Shown here: positions 8,087 through 16,119 of the stretch, piece after piece | Position numbering within the stretch: the stretch's first letter is position 1 | How the letters are laid out: each line of letters starts with the position of its first letter | Assembly (NCBI GenBank): GCA_937860165.1 | Contig: CALMBE010000812.1 | Span: 1-19,029 of the forward strand | Length of the DNA: 19,029 bases | Reading direction: 5' to 3' | Source: an uncultured Planctomycetaceae bacterium | GTDB lineage: Bacteria > Planctomycetota > Planctomycetia > Pirellulales > Lacipirellulaceae | Position numbers and translations under genes: made by a program | The notes under the pieces: generated by a model | What the model saw: the letters and a program-made list of their open reading frames with translations, nothing else | What the model was told of the DNA's origin: nothing | Databases searched by the model: none

Positions 8087-10519
8087 ATGGATGCCCTTCG
8101 AGAAATTTCAGCGGTTTGTGCTGGCGATTACCGACCGAGCATTTCGTTGGTCCTCCCCGCGTACAACGAAGCGGCGACCATTGAACAAGCCGTCCGCGAA
8201 GCGGTTGCAGCGCTGTCAGCAATTACACACGATTTCGAGGTGCTGGTCATCGACGATGGCTGCACCGACAATACGGCACAACTGGTCGAAGCGACTGCCC
8301 AGCGCTGGCCGCAGGTGCGACTGGTCCGCCAGCCGCGAAACTTGGGATACGGAGCGGCGCTGCGCCGTGGCTTTGCCGAGGCGAAAAACGAACTGGTGGG
8401 TTTCACCGATTCGGACTGCCAGTTCGATCTCACCGAGCTCAATCGCTTGGTCATGCTAACCAAAGACTACCAAATCGTCAGCGGCTATCGGATTGATCGG
8501 AAAGACCCCTGGCTGAGACGATTTTATTCGGCGGGTTACAATGTGCTGGTCCGGCTGCTCCTGGGTACGCGCTTGCGGGACTGTGATTGTGCGTTGAAAT
8601 TATTCCACCGCGACGCGCTGGCCCAGCTTTCGATCTCGACCGATGGGTATTTGGTCAACGGCGAAATGCTCGCCCGGGCTCGGCAATTGGATTATTCGAT
8701 CTGTGAAGTAGGAGTTTCGCACCGCGAACGGGCGGGGGGGACGAGCAAAGTCTCGATTACGCACATCCCGTTGGTATTCGCCTCACTCCTGCGTTGCTGG
8801 TGGAACACGGTGTTGTTTCCCGCCACAGCCGAGGAGCAACTCGCTACCACCGAGCAATGGTCGCCGCGGAAGACTGCGATTTGTTCGGCGTTGTTACTAG
8901 CGATTGCTTCGCTGTTGTTACTCGCCAATCTGAGATACGCGCTCATCGAACCCGATGAGACCCGCTATGCGCAGATTTCGCTGACGATGTTCGAGTCGGG
9001 CGACTGGTTCGTGCCACGATTGCATGGAGAACCCTATCTCGACAAACCTCCGCTGTTGTATTGGGCGACCGCCACAAGCTTCGCACTGTTTGGGCCGAGT
9101 GAATGGAGTGCCCGCTTGCCGTGTGCCTTGGCGGCAATTTTGACGGTGCTCGGTGCGTTTTTCTTGGGGAGAGGCTTGGTGGGAGATCGGGCCGCCTGGC
9201 TGGGGAGTGTCCTCTTATCCGTAACGGGTGGATTTGTAATCGCCGGGCGGTATGTCCTCATGGACAGCCTGCTCATGTTGTTCGTGACCGTGGGCCTCCT
9301 CTGTGGGCTGCGTGCGATGCAAAACCGGTCGCGCACCTGGGCTTGGTGCCTTGCAATGGGTGTTGCGCTCGGTTTGGGGGTCATGACCAAGGGCCCTGTG
9401 GCTCCGATTCTCTGCCTGCCACCGATTCTCGGCGTGGCTTGGTTGACGCGCTCTTACGAAATCCTCCGACTCCGTAACTTGTTGGCGGTCTTTGTCCCCC
9501 TAGTGGCGATTGCCGCACCCTGGTTTTTTCAAATCGCGGAGGCGCAAGCCGAGTTCGTCGGATACTTTTTTTGGAAGCATAACTTCCAACGGTTTGTGAA
9601 TGCCTTCGATCACGCCCACTCCTGGTGGTTCTATGTGCCTGTGCTGGCCTTCGGAATGCTCCCGGGGTCGTTTCTGGCACCGGCGATGGCTGTTTATTTG
9701 GGGCGCCGAAGCGAACGACACTGCCTCCTGCGGACCCGCGAACTGGGGGCCCTATTGGCGGCAGCGCTGTGGATTGTTCTGTTCTTCTCGGTTGCCAGTT
9801 GCAAACTGCCAACCTATGTGCTCCCTGCAATCCCACTCTTCACGCTGGCGCTAGGAAAAATGTTGGCCGATGTCGAATGGTCCGCATCGCTGGCAAGTCT
9901 GGATACCAATCGGTTGGTAGAAAAATGCGTGGCCCGAGCGACGTGGGCCTTAGTTTGCGGAACTGCGTGCGCGAGTGTGGCCGCGGTCGTCGTGCTGCTA
10001 GTGTTCAATCCCCGAGCGATTGCCTGGGCGATACTTTACTTGGCAGTCCCTGTGGCTTCAGTCGTGCTGCTCTGGAAGAACCAATTGAATTCGCAGGTGC
10101 GGTTGGCTTCGGCGGCCTGGGTGGTCTGTGTGCTGGCAACGGTTTTTGGTTACGGTCGCGTGGTCCCCGAAGTTGCCAATTGGCGATCGGTTTCACTTGC
10201 GGCGGCCAGGGTGCAACGGGAATTACCTGAACCGCTCCCCATCGTGTTTTTTGGTTACCCGACCGACGTGGCCCGCTTTGCGATTCCAGGGGGCGTGGTT
10301 GGGTTCCACTACCAACAATTGCGGGAATTCGAGGAATACATGGCGCACAATCCGTCGGCAATCGTCGTGGCCAGCCGGACCGACTTTGCCAGTCTCCGCG
10401 AGAACTGCAGTGCGCGCGTGAATTTCCAAGGCCCCGAGGCCCGGTCGCGGGTGTATTTGGCTAGGAGCATCAATTCGCTAGCCCAAGGAAAAGACACTTC
10501 GGCGACGGCGGCGAAGTAG
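8087..10519 (+). CDS. GT2 glycosyltransferase fused to ArnT-like (GT83/PMT) membrane glycosyltransferase
   Basis: An 810-residue two-part protein. Residues about 18-240 are a GT2 family domain like polyprenyl-phosphate sugar synthases: LVLPAYNEAATI, IDDGCTDNT at 55-63, TDSD at 107-110, and the CDCALKLF segment. After a short linker, residues about 265-700 form a multi-helix membrane domain resembling ArnT/PMT. It begins with the diagnostic EPDETRYAQ (Asp290, Glu291) followed by the GDWFVPRLHGEPYLDKPPLLYW-type loop, split here by family-typical residues. The first half would charge a polyprenyl phosphate with a sugar; the second would move that sugar from the lipid carrier to an acceptor such as lipid A or a protein on the outer face. 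The ATG at 8087 is preferred; a GTG at 8027 adds a non-conserved tail. The sugar and acceptor are unknown. Confidence 0.87.
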   Translation: MDALREISAVCAGDYRPSISLVLPAYNEAATIEQAVREAVAALSAITHDFEVLVIDDGCTDNTAQLVEATAQRWPQVRLVRQPRNLGYGAALRRGFAEAKNELVGFTDSDCQFDLTELNRLVMLTKDYQIVSGYRIDRKDPWLRRFYSAGYNVLVRLLLGTRLRDCDCALKLFHRDALAQLSISTDGYLVNGEMLARARQLDYSICEVGVSHRERAGGTSKVSITHIPLVFASLLRCWWNTVLFPATAEEQLATTEQWSPRKTAICSALLLAIASLLLLANLRYALIEPDETRYAQISLTMFESGDWFVPRLHGEPYLDKPPLLYWATATSFALFGPSEWSARLPCALAAILTVLGAFFLGRGLVGDRAAWLGSVLLSVTGGFVIAGRYVLMDSLLMLFVTVGLLCGLRAMQNRSRTWAWCLAMGVALGLGVMTKGPVAPILCLPPILGVAWLTRSYEILRLRNLLAVFVPLVAIAAPWFFQIAEAQAEFVGYFFWKHNFQRFVNAFDHAHSWWFYVPVLAFGMLPGSFLAPAMAVYLGRRSERHCLLRTRELGALLAAALWIVLFFSVASCKLPTYVLPAIPLFTLALGKMLADVEWSASLASLDTNRLVEKCVARATWALVCGTACASVAAVVVLLVFNPRAIAWAILYLAVPVASVVLLWKNQLNSQVRLASAAWVVCVLATVFGYGRVVPEVANWRSVSLAAARVQRELPEPLPIVFFGYPTDVARFAIPGGVVGFHYQQLREFEEYMAHNPSAIVVASRTDFASLRENCSARVNFQGPEARSRVYLARSINSLAQGKDTSATAAK

Positions 10520-10527
10520 CACGCCAT

Positions 10528-10598
10528 GTAGCATGGGCCCTTCGGCCCGTGCGAATTGAATTCGGTCGTTACTCGCACGGCCCAGGGGGCCATGCTAC
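10528..10598. repeat. Palindromic repeat between convergent genes
   Basis: GTAGCATGG (10528-10536) pairs with CCATGCTAC (10590-10598), and inside it CGTGCGA (10548-10554) pairs with TCGCACG (10573-10579), with GC-rich mismatched stretches between. It separates the convergent glycosyltransferase and cation-efflux genes and may act as a two-way terminator. The stop codon of the cation-efflux gene lies inside its right arm. Confidence 0.7.
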
Positions 10599-11491
10599 GG
10601 CGCTGTGTTCGTAGCCAACGAGCAATTCTTCGACGGCAGTGCTCTTTCGAGTTGGATCGTTACATGCTCGATACCAAACCGGTCGTGGAGCTGTTGTTCG
10701 ACATGGCGAAGTAGCTCGGCATCGCCCGCAAGATCGGGTTTGACCAGATGGGCCGTGAGCGCGGTCTCGCTGGTGCTCATGGCCCAGATGTGCAGGTCAT
10801 GGACATGGTTTACCCCGGCAGACGTGGCGAGAAACTCTCGGACCTCTTGGGGGTCGATCTCCGCGGGAACCGCCTGCACGGCCAGATCGAGCGATTGTCG
10901 CAGCAGATTCCAAGTTCCGAAAAAAATTATGGCGGCGATCACCAAGCTCGTTGCCGGATCGATCCACTGCCAGTGCGTCCATTGGATGGCGAGTCCCGCG
11001 AGGACGACCCCCAGTGAGACGACGGCATCGGCGGCCATGTGCAGATAGGCCCCGCGGAGGTTGAGGTCGTGGCGTTGGCCCCGTTGAAAGAGGAGTGCCG
11101 TCGCGGCGTTGATCACCACACCTGCGAGCGCGACGCCGATCATGGCCGTGCCGGGCAATTCGCTGGGATTAAAAAAACGTCGGATTGCTTCCCCTGCAAT
11201 CCCCCCCACCACGGCGAGCAACAGGAGCGCATTAAACAGGGCCGCTAGAATCGTAGTCCCCCGCCAGCCATAAGTTCGCTTCTGAGTGGGCGGAATGCGG
11301 GATAGGGCGTACCCCCCCCAAGCCAGCAAGAGCCCAATGACATCGCTCAGATTGTGCCCGGCGTCGGACAACAGCGCCAGCGAATTCTGCCAAATCCCGC
11401 AGCCCGCTTCGAGCACCACGTACGCCACGTTCAAGGCAACGCCGACGGCAAATGCCCGACCAAAGTTCAGGGGTGAATGGTTATGGTCCAT
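10595..11491 (-). CDS. Cation diffusion facilitator (CzcD/ZitB-type metal exporter)
   Basis: A 298-residue protein, the usual CDF length, with six hydrophobic segments and a cytoplasmic C-terminal domain. The paired metal-site motifs are intact: SDAGHNLSD with His46 and Asp50 in helix 2, and HMAADAVVS with His151 and Asp155 in helix 5. The short histidine-bearing N terminus (MDHNH) and the C-terminal VHDLHIWAMS segment fit Zn/Co/Cd exporters of the CzcD group. It would exchange cytoplasmic divalent metal for protons. I start it at the ATG at 11491; a GTG four codons upstream (11503) is possible, but the frame beyond that runs into a palindromic repeat. The last codons and stop come from the neighbouring repeat at 10528-10598. 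Metal specificity cannot be told. Confidence 0.88.
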   Translation of the reverse strand: MDHNHSPLNFGRAFAVGVALNVAYVVLEAGCGIWQNSLALLSDAGHNLSDVIGLLLAWGGYALSRIPPTQKRTYGWRGTTILAALFNALLLLAVVGGIAGEAIRRFFNPSELPGTAMIGVALAGVVINAATALLFQRGQRHDLNLRGAYLHMAADAVVSLGVVLAGLAIQWTHWQWIDPATSLVIAAIIFFGTWNLLRQSLDLAVQAVPAEIDPQEVREFLATSAGVNHVHDLHIWAMSTSETALTAHLVKPDLAGDAELLRHVEQQLHDRFGIEHVTIQLERALPSKNCSLATNTAP

Positions 11492-11569
11492 GGGAGTACT
11501 CACAGTGATTCCGCGCCATGATAGTTCCGGAAATGGGAAAGTGGAAGTAATCAGGCGAGCCGTAATAGT

Positions 11570-11610
11570 TTGTAGGCCGGAACAAGGTACTCCGCAGTTC
11601 CGGCCTACAA
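11570..11610. repeat. GTAGGCCGGAAC palindromic repeat, single copy
   Basis: TTGTAGGCCGGAAC (11570-11583) pairs perfectly with GTTCCGGCCTACAA (11597-11610) around a 13-base loop. Bases 11572-11604 are identical, in reverse orientation, to 16584-16616. It lies between the divergent cation-efflux and trpB genes. Confidence 0.85.
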
Positions 11611-11655
11611 CTTTCTTCACATCATCAATCTAACATCACACATCTTACATTTCTC

Positions 11656-11681
11656 CCCGTCCTTGACCTTGGGGGGACGGG
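11656..11681 (+). promoter_or_regulatory. Small hairpin upstream of trpB, function uncertain
   Basis: CCCGTCC (11656-11662) pairs with GGACGGG (11675-11681) about 33 bp before the trpB start. No leader peptide with tryptophan codons and no following T-run is visible, so a classical trp attenuator is not supported. Confidence 0.25.
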
Positions 11682-11714
11682 AATCGACAATCGAGCATTC
11701 CCCCGGAGACTTTC

Positions 11715-12935
11715 ATGCCGACCACACCACACCCCGCTTCCCCACAAGTCCCAGACGTAGCTGGCCGCTTCGGCGAGTTCGGCGGGCGCTACGTGCCGGA
11801 AACCTTGGTTTATGCCCTCGATCAGTTGGTGGTCGAGTACGAATCCGCACAGGCTGATCCCCAATTTCAGGTGGAACTGGATGACTTGTTGAAAAACTAC
11901 GTGGGTCGTCCGTCACCACTGTATCACGCCAAGCGACTTTCCCAAGTATGCGGCGGGGCCGAGATCTGGCTCAAACGCGAGGACCTCAATCACACCGGGG
12001 CCCACAAGATCAACAACACCCTTGGCCAGGCTTTGTTGACACTGCGCATGGGAAAACAGCGGGTCATCGCCGAGACGGGGGCGGGACAGCACGGCGTCGC
12101 CACGGCAACCGCATGTGCCCATTTCGGGCTCGACTGTGTCGTCTACATGGGCGAGGAAGACATTCGTCGGCAAGCACCCAATGTGTTCAGCATGAAACTC
12201 TTGGGCGCGGAAGTACGACCGGTAACCAGTGGATCGCGGACCCTGCGGGATGCGATCAACGAGGCGATGCGCGACTGGATGTCGAGTGTCGAAACGACGC
12301 ATTATATTTTGGGTTCGGTCGTTGGTCCGCATCCGTTTCCGATGATCGTGCGCGATTTCCAAGCGGTGATCGGTCGTGAAACGATCGCGCAATGCCGCTT
12401 GCGGTTTAGCGGCCTCCCCGACCTGGTCGTCGCCTGTGTCGGTGGTGGCAGCAATGCGGCGGGGATGTTTTTTCCTTTTGTCGAAAGTACCAAAGTACCG
12501 CTGGTGGGCGTTGAAGCTGGCGGACGCGGCAACCAACCGGGGGATCACGCCTCGCCACTGACCTATGGCAGCCCGGGCGTGTTGCACGGCAGCTTTAGCT
12601 ATGTGATGCAGGACGAAGATGGTCAAACGTGCGATGTGCATTCGATGTCGGCGGGCCTGGATTATCCGGGCGTCGGCCCCGAGCACAGCTACTGGAAGGA
12701 TTCCCAGCGAGTGACCTACACCAGTTGCACCGACAGCGCGGCCATGGCTGCCTTCGATGCCCTGGCCAGCAACGAGGGCATCTTGCCCGCGCTCGAGTCT
12801 TCGCACGCGATTGCCGAGGCGATGCGATTGGCGAAGACAATGAAAAAAAGCGCACGAATCGTGGTGTGCCTCTCGGGGCGAGGGGACAAGGATGCCTCGG
12901 AATTGGCCCGCTTGAAGGGTGTGAAATTTGGGTAG
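11715..12935 (+). CDS. trpB: Tryptophan synthase beta chain
   Basis: A 406-residue PLP enzyme that joins indole and L-serine to give tryptophan, working as an alpha2-beta2 complex with TrpA. The family signature is clear: [15 protein letters not shown] at 17-31, [16 protein letters not shown] with the PLP lysine Lys98, the catalytic Glu120 in AETGAGQHG, the phosphate-binding GGGSNAAG, and [12 protein letters not shown] with the final [14 protein letters not shown] ribosome site lies seven bases before the ATG. Residues encoded at 12395-12410 (inside an otherwise variable stretch just before [14 protein letters not shown]) are read from a sequence identical to an intergenic palindromic repeat. 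TrpA follows after 220 bp rather than being coupled. Confidence 0.97.
   Translation: MPTTPHPASPQVPDVAGRFGEFGGRYVPETLVYALDQLVVEYESAQADPQFQVELDDLLKNYVGRPSPLYHAKRLSQVCGGAEIWLKREDLNHTGAHKINNTLGQALLTLRMGKQRVIAETGAGQHGVATATACAHFGLDCVVYMGEEDIRRQAPNVFSMKLLGAEVRPVTSGSRTLRDAINEAMRDWMSSVETTHYILGSVVGPHPFPMIVRDFQAVIGRETIAQCRLRFSGLPDLVVACVGGGSNAAGMFFPFVESTKVPLVGVEAGGRGNQPGDHASPLTYGSPGVLHGSFSYVMQDEDGQTCDVHSMSAGLDYPGVGPEHSYWKDSQRVTYTSCTDSAAMAAFDALASNEGILPALESSHAIAEAMRLAKTMKKSARIVVCLSGRGDKDASELARLKGVKFG
12392..12410 (+). repeat. Palindromic-repeat sequence inside the trpB frame
   Basis: ATGCCGCTTGCGGTTTAGC occurs here in coding sequence. Its first 16 bases are identical to the reverse complement of 5805-5820, and its last 16 to the reverse complement of 7653-7668. 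It encodes C-R-L-R-F-S. The length of TrpB is not changed relative to typical family members. Confidence 0.6.
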
Positions 12936-13084
12936 CCCGCTAAACACGCGAAAAATCGCGAAACCAGAGAATGTTTGTGATACTTCGCCTACCCTACTGT
13001 AGATATGTATTCCCAGTTCAGATCTGTACGACAATTCAACTGGAACAACTTTATTCGTTCGCGATTTTTGGCGTGTTTCGCGGG
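12936..13084. repeat. Inverted repeat spanning the trpB-trpA gap
   Basis: A 27-base arm at 12936-12962 (core ACACGCGAAAAATCGCGAA) pairs with 13058-13084 with two mismatches. The arms are 95 bp apart. The element occupies most of the 220-bp gap between trpB and trpA. The core resembles CGCGAAAAACGCGAAA-type intergenic repeats; it could also slow or stop transcription between the two genes. Confidence 0.65.
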
Positions 13085-13155
13085 AAAACTTCCTTAAGAT
13101 CTGAATAGCAACCTTTGTGGTAGACCTCTAACGAAAGAACCAGAAACAATTCTCC

Positions 13156-13956
13156 ATGTCCGCGATTGACTCACTCTTTGCGAAATTCCGGTCGGAAAAC
13201 AAAAAGGCGCTGATGCCGTTTGTGACGGCGGGCGATCCCGATCTTGAATTCACTGCCGCCGTGATTCGAGAGCTTGTCGCGCGGGGAGCCTCGATGTGCG
13301 AGGTCGGAATTCCCTATAGCGACCCGATTGCCGACGGGCCAGTGATTCAGGCTTCTTACACCAGGGCCCTCGGCAAAAAAATCAAACTCGCCGGCATCCT
13401 CGACATGCTCGGGGGTGTCGCTCCCCAGGTGGACACCCCCCTGGTCACGATGGTGAGTTACGCGATCATCTATCGCCATGGCCTCGAAAAATACGCCGCT
13501 GAACTTGCCCAACGCGGCGTGGCGGGGATGATTGTCCCCGATCTGCCTGTGGAGGAATCGCCCCAACTGGCCAAGATTTGCGCGGCCCGCGACCTGAGCC
13601 TCGTCCAACTCATTACCCCCACCACTCCGCCCGATCGGGCCCTCCGCATCGCCGCCACATCGAGTGGCTTCATCTATTACGTGTCCGTGGCCGGGATCAC
13701 TGGCGAACGCACCCAGTTGCCCCCAGATTTGGTCGAGCGGGTCAGTTGGCTCCGCCAGCAGACGCCCCTGCCGGTCTGCATCGGCTTCGGTGTCAGCCAG
13801 CCCGAACACGTCCGCCTCCTCGCGCCCGTGGCCGACGGCTTGATTGTCGGCTCGGCCATCGTCCGCCGCATCGCCGAGGCGAACTCTCAAGGGCGTGATA
13901 CCACTATCTCCGCCGTAGGCGACTATTTAGGCACCTTGCTGGCAGCTTTGAAGTAA
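13156..13956 (+). CDS. trpA: Tryptophan synthase alpha chain
   Basis: A 266-residue TIM-barrel protein that cleaves indole-3-glycerol phosphate to indole and glyceraldehyde 3-phosphate and passes indole to TrpB through a tunnel. The catalytic residues are in place: Glu49 in CEVGIPYSDP and Asp60 in IADGP. Also typical are MPFVTAGDPD near the start, the active-site loop region after GFIYYVSVAGITGER, and the phosphate-binding GFGVSQPEH and IVGSAIV segments. Length is standard. The ribosome site before the ATG is weak. No other trp genes are in the window, so this is a two-gene trpBA arrangement, loosely spaced. Confidence 0.97.
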   Translation: MSAIDSLFAKFRSENKKALMPFVTAGDPDLEFTAAVIRELVARGASMCEVGIPYSDPIADGPVIQASYTRALGKKIKLAGILDMLGGVAPQVDTPLVTMVSYAIIYRHGLEKYAAELAQRGVAGMIVPDLPVEESPQLAKICAARDLSLVQLITPTTPPDRALRIAATSSGFIYYVSVAGITGERTQLPPDLVERVSWLRQQTPLPVCIGFGVSQPEHVRLLAPVADGLIVGSAIVRRIAEANSQGRDTTISAVGDYLGTLLAALK

Positions 13957-14040
13957 TCTCCAACGAACCCGCTTTTTTTCTGGCGAACGGTTTTTCTGTG
14001 TGCCGATGACAAATCTGGCGACAAACCAGGCACCAAAAAT

Positions 14041-14070
14041 TTGACCTTGCGGAAAAAGGTAAGGTAAAAT
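14041..14070 (+). promoter_or_regulatory. Sigma70-type promoter of the gene at 14150
   Basis: TTGACC (14041-14046), 18 bp spacer, TAAAAT (14065-14070): five of six and five of six matches to consensus. The expected start site, near 14077, coincides with the foot of the hairpin at 14078-14119. Confidence 0.6.
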
Positions 14071-14077
14071 TAGAAGA

Positions 14078-14119
14078 GCTACCGAGCAACAGGCACCTGT
14101 GCCTGCGATGCTTGGTAGC
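14078..14119 (+). promoter_or_regulatory. 5' leader stem-loop
   Basis: GCTACCGAGCA (14078-14088) pairs with TGCTTGGTAGC (14109-14119) as an 11-bp stem with one G-T pair; above a small internal loop AGGCAC pairs with GTGCCT (14091-14104). It starts where transcription is predicted to begin, and ends about 20 bases before the GGAGG ribosome site. It may stabilise the 5' end of the mRNA or be a regulatory leader. No T-run follows, so it is not a normal terminator for trpA. Confidence 0.5.
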
Positions 14120-14149
14120 CGACCCTGGCCCTGTCGATGGAGGTCGCCC

Positions 14150-14692
14150 ATGACCGCTGGTTCTCCCAACTCGCAGCGTAGCGAAACCCTACACCGGTTT
14201 TTCGCCGGGATCACCGAGTACACCTTCGCCACACGATTGGGGGTGGCCGATCCCCCGCTGGTCGATTATCTCTCGATACTGCTGACCCACTTCGTGCGGA
14301 CGGATGCCATCTTCGGACTCCGCACTCCCCGAGGCGAACGACTTTTGCAAGTAACCGACATGCTCGCCGAGGCCCAATCGCGGCAAGGCCCCGCGCGTCG
14401 GCAAGTGCATCGGCACATCGGCGATTTCACGTTGTTCTGGTTGGGCATCTATCCCGAGACCGCCGAGTGTCGCCGCAAGCAAACCAAGGATAGCCTCATT
14501 AACTACCAAGACCAAGGCAAGCGCAATTATCTTCTCGCTAGCCGCCTCCCCGCCGACGAACATTCCGCCCCCGACGACGTGCTCGAACGCTTGAGCAACT
14601 GCTTCGAACTCTGCGTGTACGGCCTGGGCGAAGTCCGCCGCCAATGGCAAGACCGCGAGGGAGAGGACGACGCGCCGATTCTGCTGGGGTGA
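14150..14692 (+). CDS. Conserved protein of unknown function
   Basis: A 180-residue soluble protein with no signal peptide or membrane segment. The start at 14150 follows a strong GGAGGTC ribosome site eight bases upstream; longer forms from 14099 would begin inside the leader hairpin. The body is mostly helical, with a conserved-looking centre (LVDYLSILLTHFVRTDAIF, then RRQVHRHIGDFTLFWLGIYPE). I recall similar small proteins in planctomycete genomes but know no function for them. It has its own promoter and leader stem-loop after trpA. Codon use matches the housekeeping genes before it rather than the TA island after it. Confidence 0.8.
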   Translation: MTAGSPNSQRSETLHRFFAGITEYTFATRLGVADPPLVDYLSILLTHFVRTDAIFGLRTPRGERLLQVTDMLAEAQSRQGPARRQVHRHIGDFTLFWLGIYPETAECRRKQTKDSLINYQDQGKRNYLLASRLPADEHSAPDDVLERLSNCFELCVYGLGEVRRQWQDREGEDDAPILLG

Positions 14693-14715
14693 ATCTTAAG
14701 GTTAACATTGGCAAC

Positions 14716-14745
14716 TCGACTTTTAACTTGGCATTAGACTAGAAT
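14716..14745 (+). promoter_or_regulatory. Promoter giving a probably leaderless DUF4160 mRNA
   Basis: TCGACT (14716-14721), 18 bp spacer, TAGAAT (14740-14745). The -10 is followed by six bases (GAGGGT) and then the ATG at 14752, so initiation would fall on or next to the A of ATG. The GAGGGT lies too close to the ATG for a usual ribosome site. The -35 is weak. Confidence 0.45.
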
Positions 14746-14751
14746 GAGGGT

Positions 14752-15253
<502 letters not shown>

Positions 15254-15371
15254 GGAGGAACAGAGTGTGCAGCGTAAGTAAGATCGATCTCCTATTTACA
15301 CACTTCAATAGGCACATTCGAAAACCATCAAGTATGCAGAATACAATCGGGGCATTTGGAAAAGGAGCTAA
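15254..15371 (+). pseudogene. Remnant of a HigB-type toxin gene
   Basis: In one frame the sequence reads KIDLLFTHFNRHIRK. After a one-base deletion in the A-run near 15320-15323 the next frame reads TIKYAEYNRGIWKRS and stops at 15369-15371. This resembles the C-terminal end of HigB mRNA interferases (R-I-x-F-N-x-x-x-V-x-I-x-x-V-x-T-H-A-E-Y-D-x-G-x-W-K). The stop lies five bases before the HigA start, exactly where the toxin gene ends in higBA operons. The N-terminal half of HigB is missing: the space is taken by the DUF2442 gene. So the toxin is 5'-truncated and frameshifted. Confidence 0.6.
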
Positions 15372-15376
15372 TCTGG

Positions 15377-15775
15377 ATGGCAACTACGAGTTATCCCGAG
15401 CTACTACGTCAGGCGCAGCCGCAGATAATCAACGACGAGCGTTCCCATCGAAGTGCGCTCCGGACAGTCGACTTATTGATGAAAAAGCCCCGTCTGACGG
15501 GATCGGAAAGTAAATTGCTCGATTTGTTGGCGAAGCTCATCGACGATTATGAAGAGTCCAACTACCCAACTCCCGACGTCTCTCCGGCCGACATGTTGAA
15601 ACATTTCATTGAAGCCCAGGAGACCACGCAAGCGGAACTCGCTCGTCAAACAGGGATTTCCCGTTCGACGATTAGCGCGGCGCTCAAGGGCAAGCGGCAA
15701 ATAAGCGTGGAGAACGCTTACCGTTTGGCTGAGTATTTTCATGTCCAGCCGACATTGTTCTTGGAAAGACGATAA
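15377..15775 (+). CDS. higA: HigA-type antitoxin / XRE-family regulator, apparently orphan
   Basis: A 132-residue protein with an N-terminal helical region (TSYPELLRQAQPQIINDE) and a C-terminal helix-turn-helix: TTQAELARQTGISRSTISAALKGKRQISVENAYRLAEYF. This matches the long HigA antitoxins (COG5499-like), which bind DNA and repress their own operon. The ATG at 15377 has AAGGAG about nine bases upstream; the in-frame TTG at 15356 is unlikely. Its toxin partner just upstream is broken, so the gene may now act as a stand-alone repressor or guard against other HigB toxins; that is speculation. Confidence 0.85.
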   Translation: MATTSYPELLRQAQPQIINDERSHRSALRTVDLLMKKPRLTGSESKLLDLLAKLIDDYEESNYPTPDVSPADMLKHFIEAQETTQAELARQTGISRSTISAALKGKRQISVENAYRLAEYFHVQPTLFLERR

Positions 15776-15859
15776 GTGCCATGCCATGAAAACTTATGAA
15801 TTCAAGATTATCTTCGCTGGAATCACTGAATTGGCTTATTCCACACGTGTTTTCCTCAA

Positions 15860-15888
15860 TTGCATATGATAACAACGTATCGTATACT
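15860..15888 (+). promoter_or_regulatory. Promoter giving a probably leaderless VapB mRNA
   Basis: TTGCAT (15860-15865), 17 bp spacer, TATACT (15883-15888), then six bases and the ATG at 15895. Initiation is expected at the start codon itself. No ribosome-binding sequence is visible ahead of the ATG. The CGTATCGTATAC stretch overlapping the -10 contains a direct repeat that might be the operator for the VapB protein. Confidence 0.65.
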
Positions 15889-15894
15889 GTAATC

Positions 15895-16119
15895 ATGATC
15901 CGCACACAGATTAGCTTGACCAAAGTAGAATACGAAGCCGCTAAACTCGAAGCTAAACGGCTCGGGATTTCTCTAGCCGAACTGCTTCGTCGTTCCTTGC
16001 GCAGCTTACTCCCCGTAGACGAATCGACTCCCTGGATGCGCTATGCCGGGATGATTGAGACTGGGGATGCCCACTCCAGCCAGCGGATCGACGAAATCGT
16101 CTATGGCCACAAACCCTAA
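15895..16119 (+). CDS. vapB: VapB-type ribbon-helix-helix antitoxin
   Basis: A 74-residue protein whose first 45 residues are a ribbon-helix-helix DNA-binding domain (MIRTQISLTKVEYEAAKLEA, then KRLGISLAELLRRSLRSLL). The C-terminal tail (PWMRYAGMIETGDAHSSQRIDEIVYG) is the type of segment that occupies the VapC active-site groove. Such antitoxins also repress their own promoter. The ATG at 15895 follows a strong -10 with six-base spacing. It overlaps the VapC gene by 17 bp. An upstream extension to 15796 would read through the promoter and is rejected. Confidence 0.88.
   Translation: MIRTQISLTKVEYEAAKLEAKRLGISLAELLRRSLRSLLPVDESTPWMRYAGMIETGDAHSSQRIDEIVYGHKP

Noticed and set aside
11656..11714. 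A trp attenuator or leader peptide before trpB
   Set aside because: There is one short hairpin but no small frame with tryptophan codons, no alternative pairing and no T-run.
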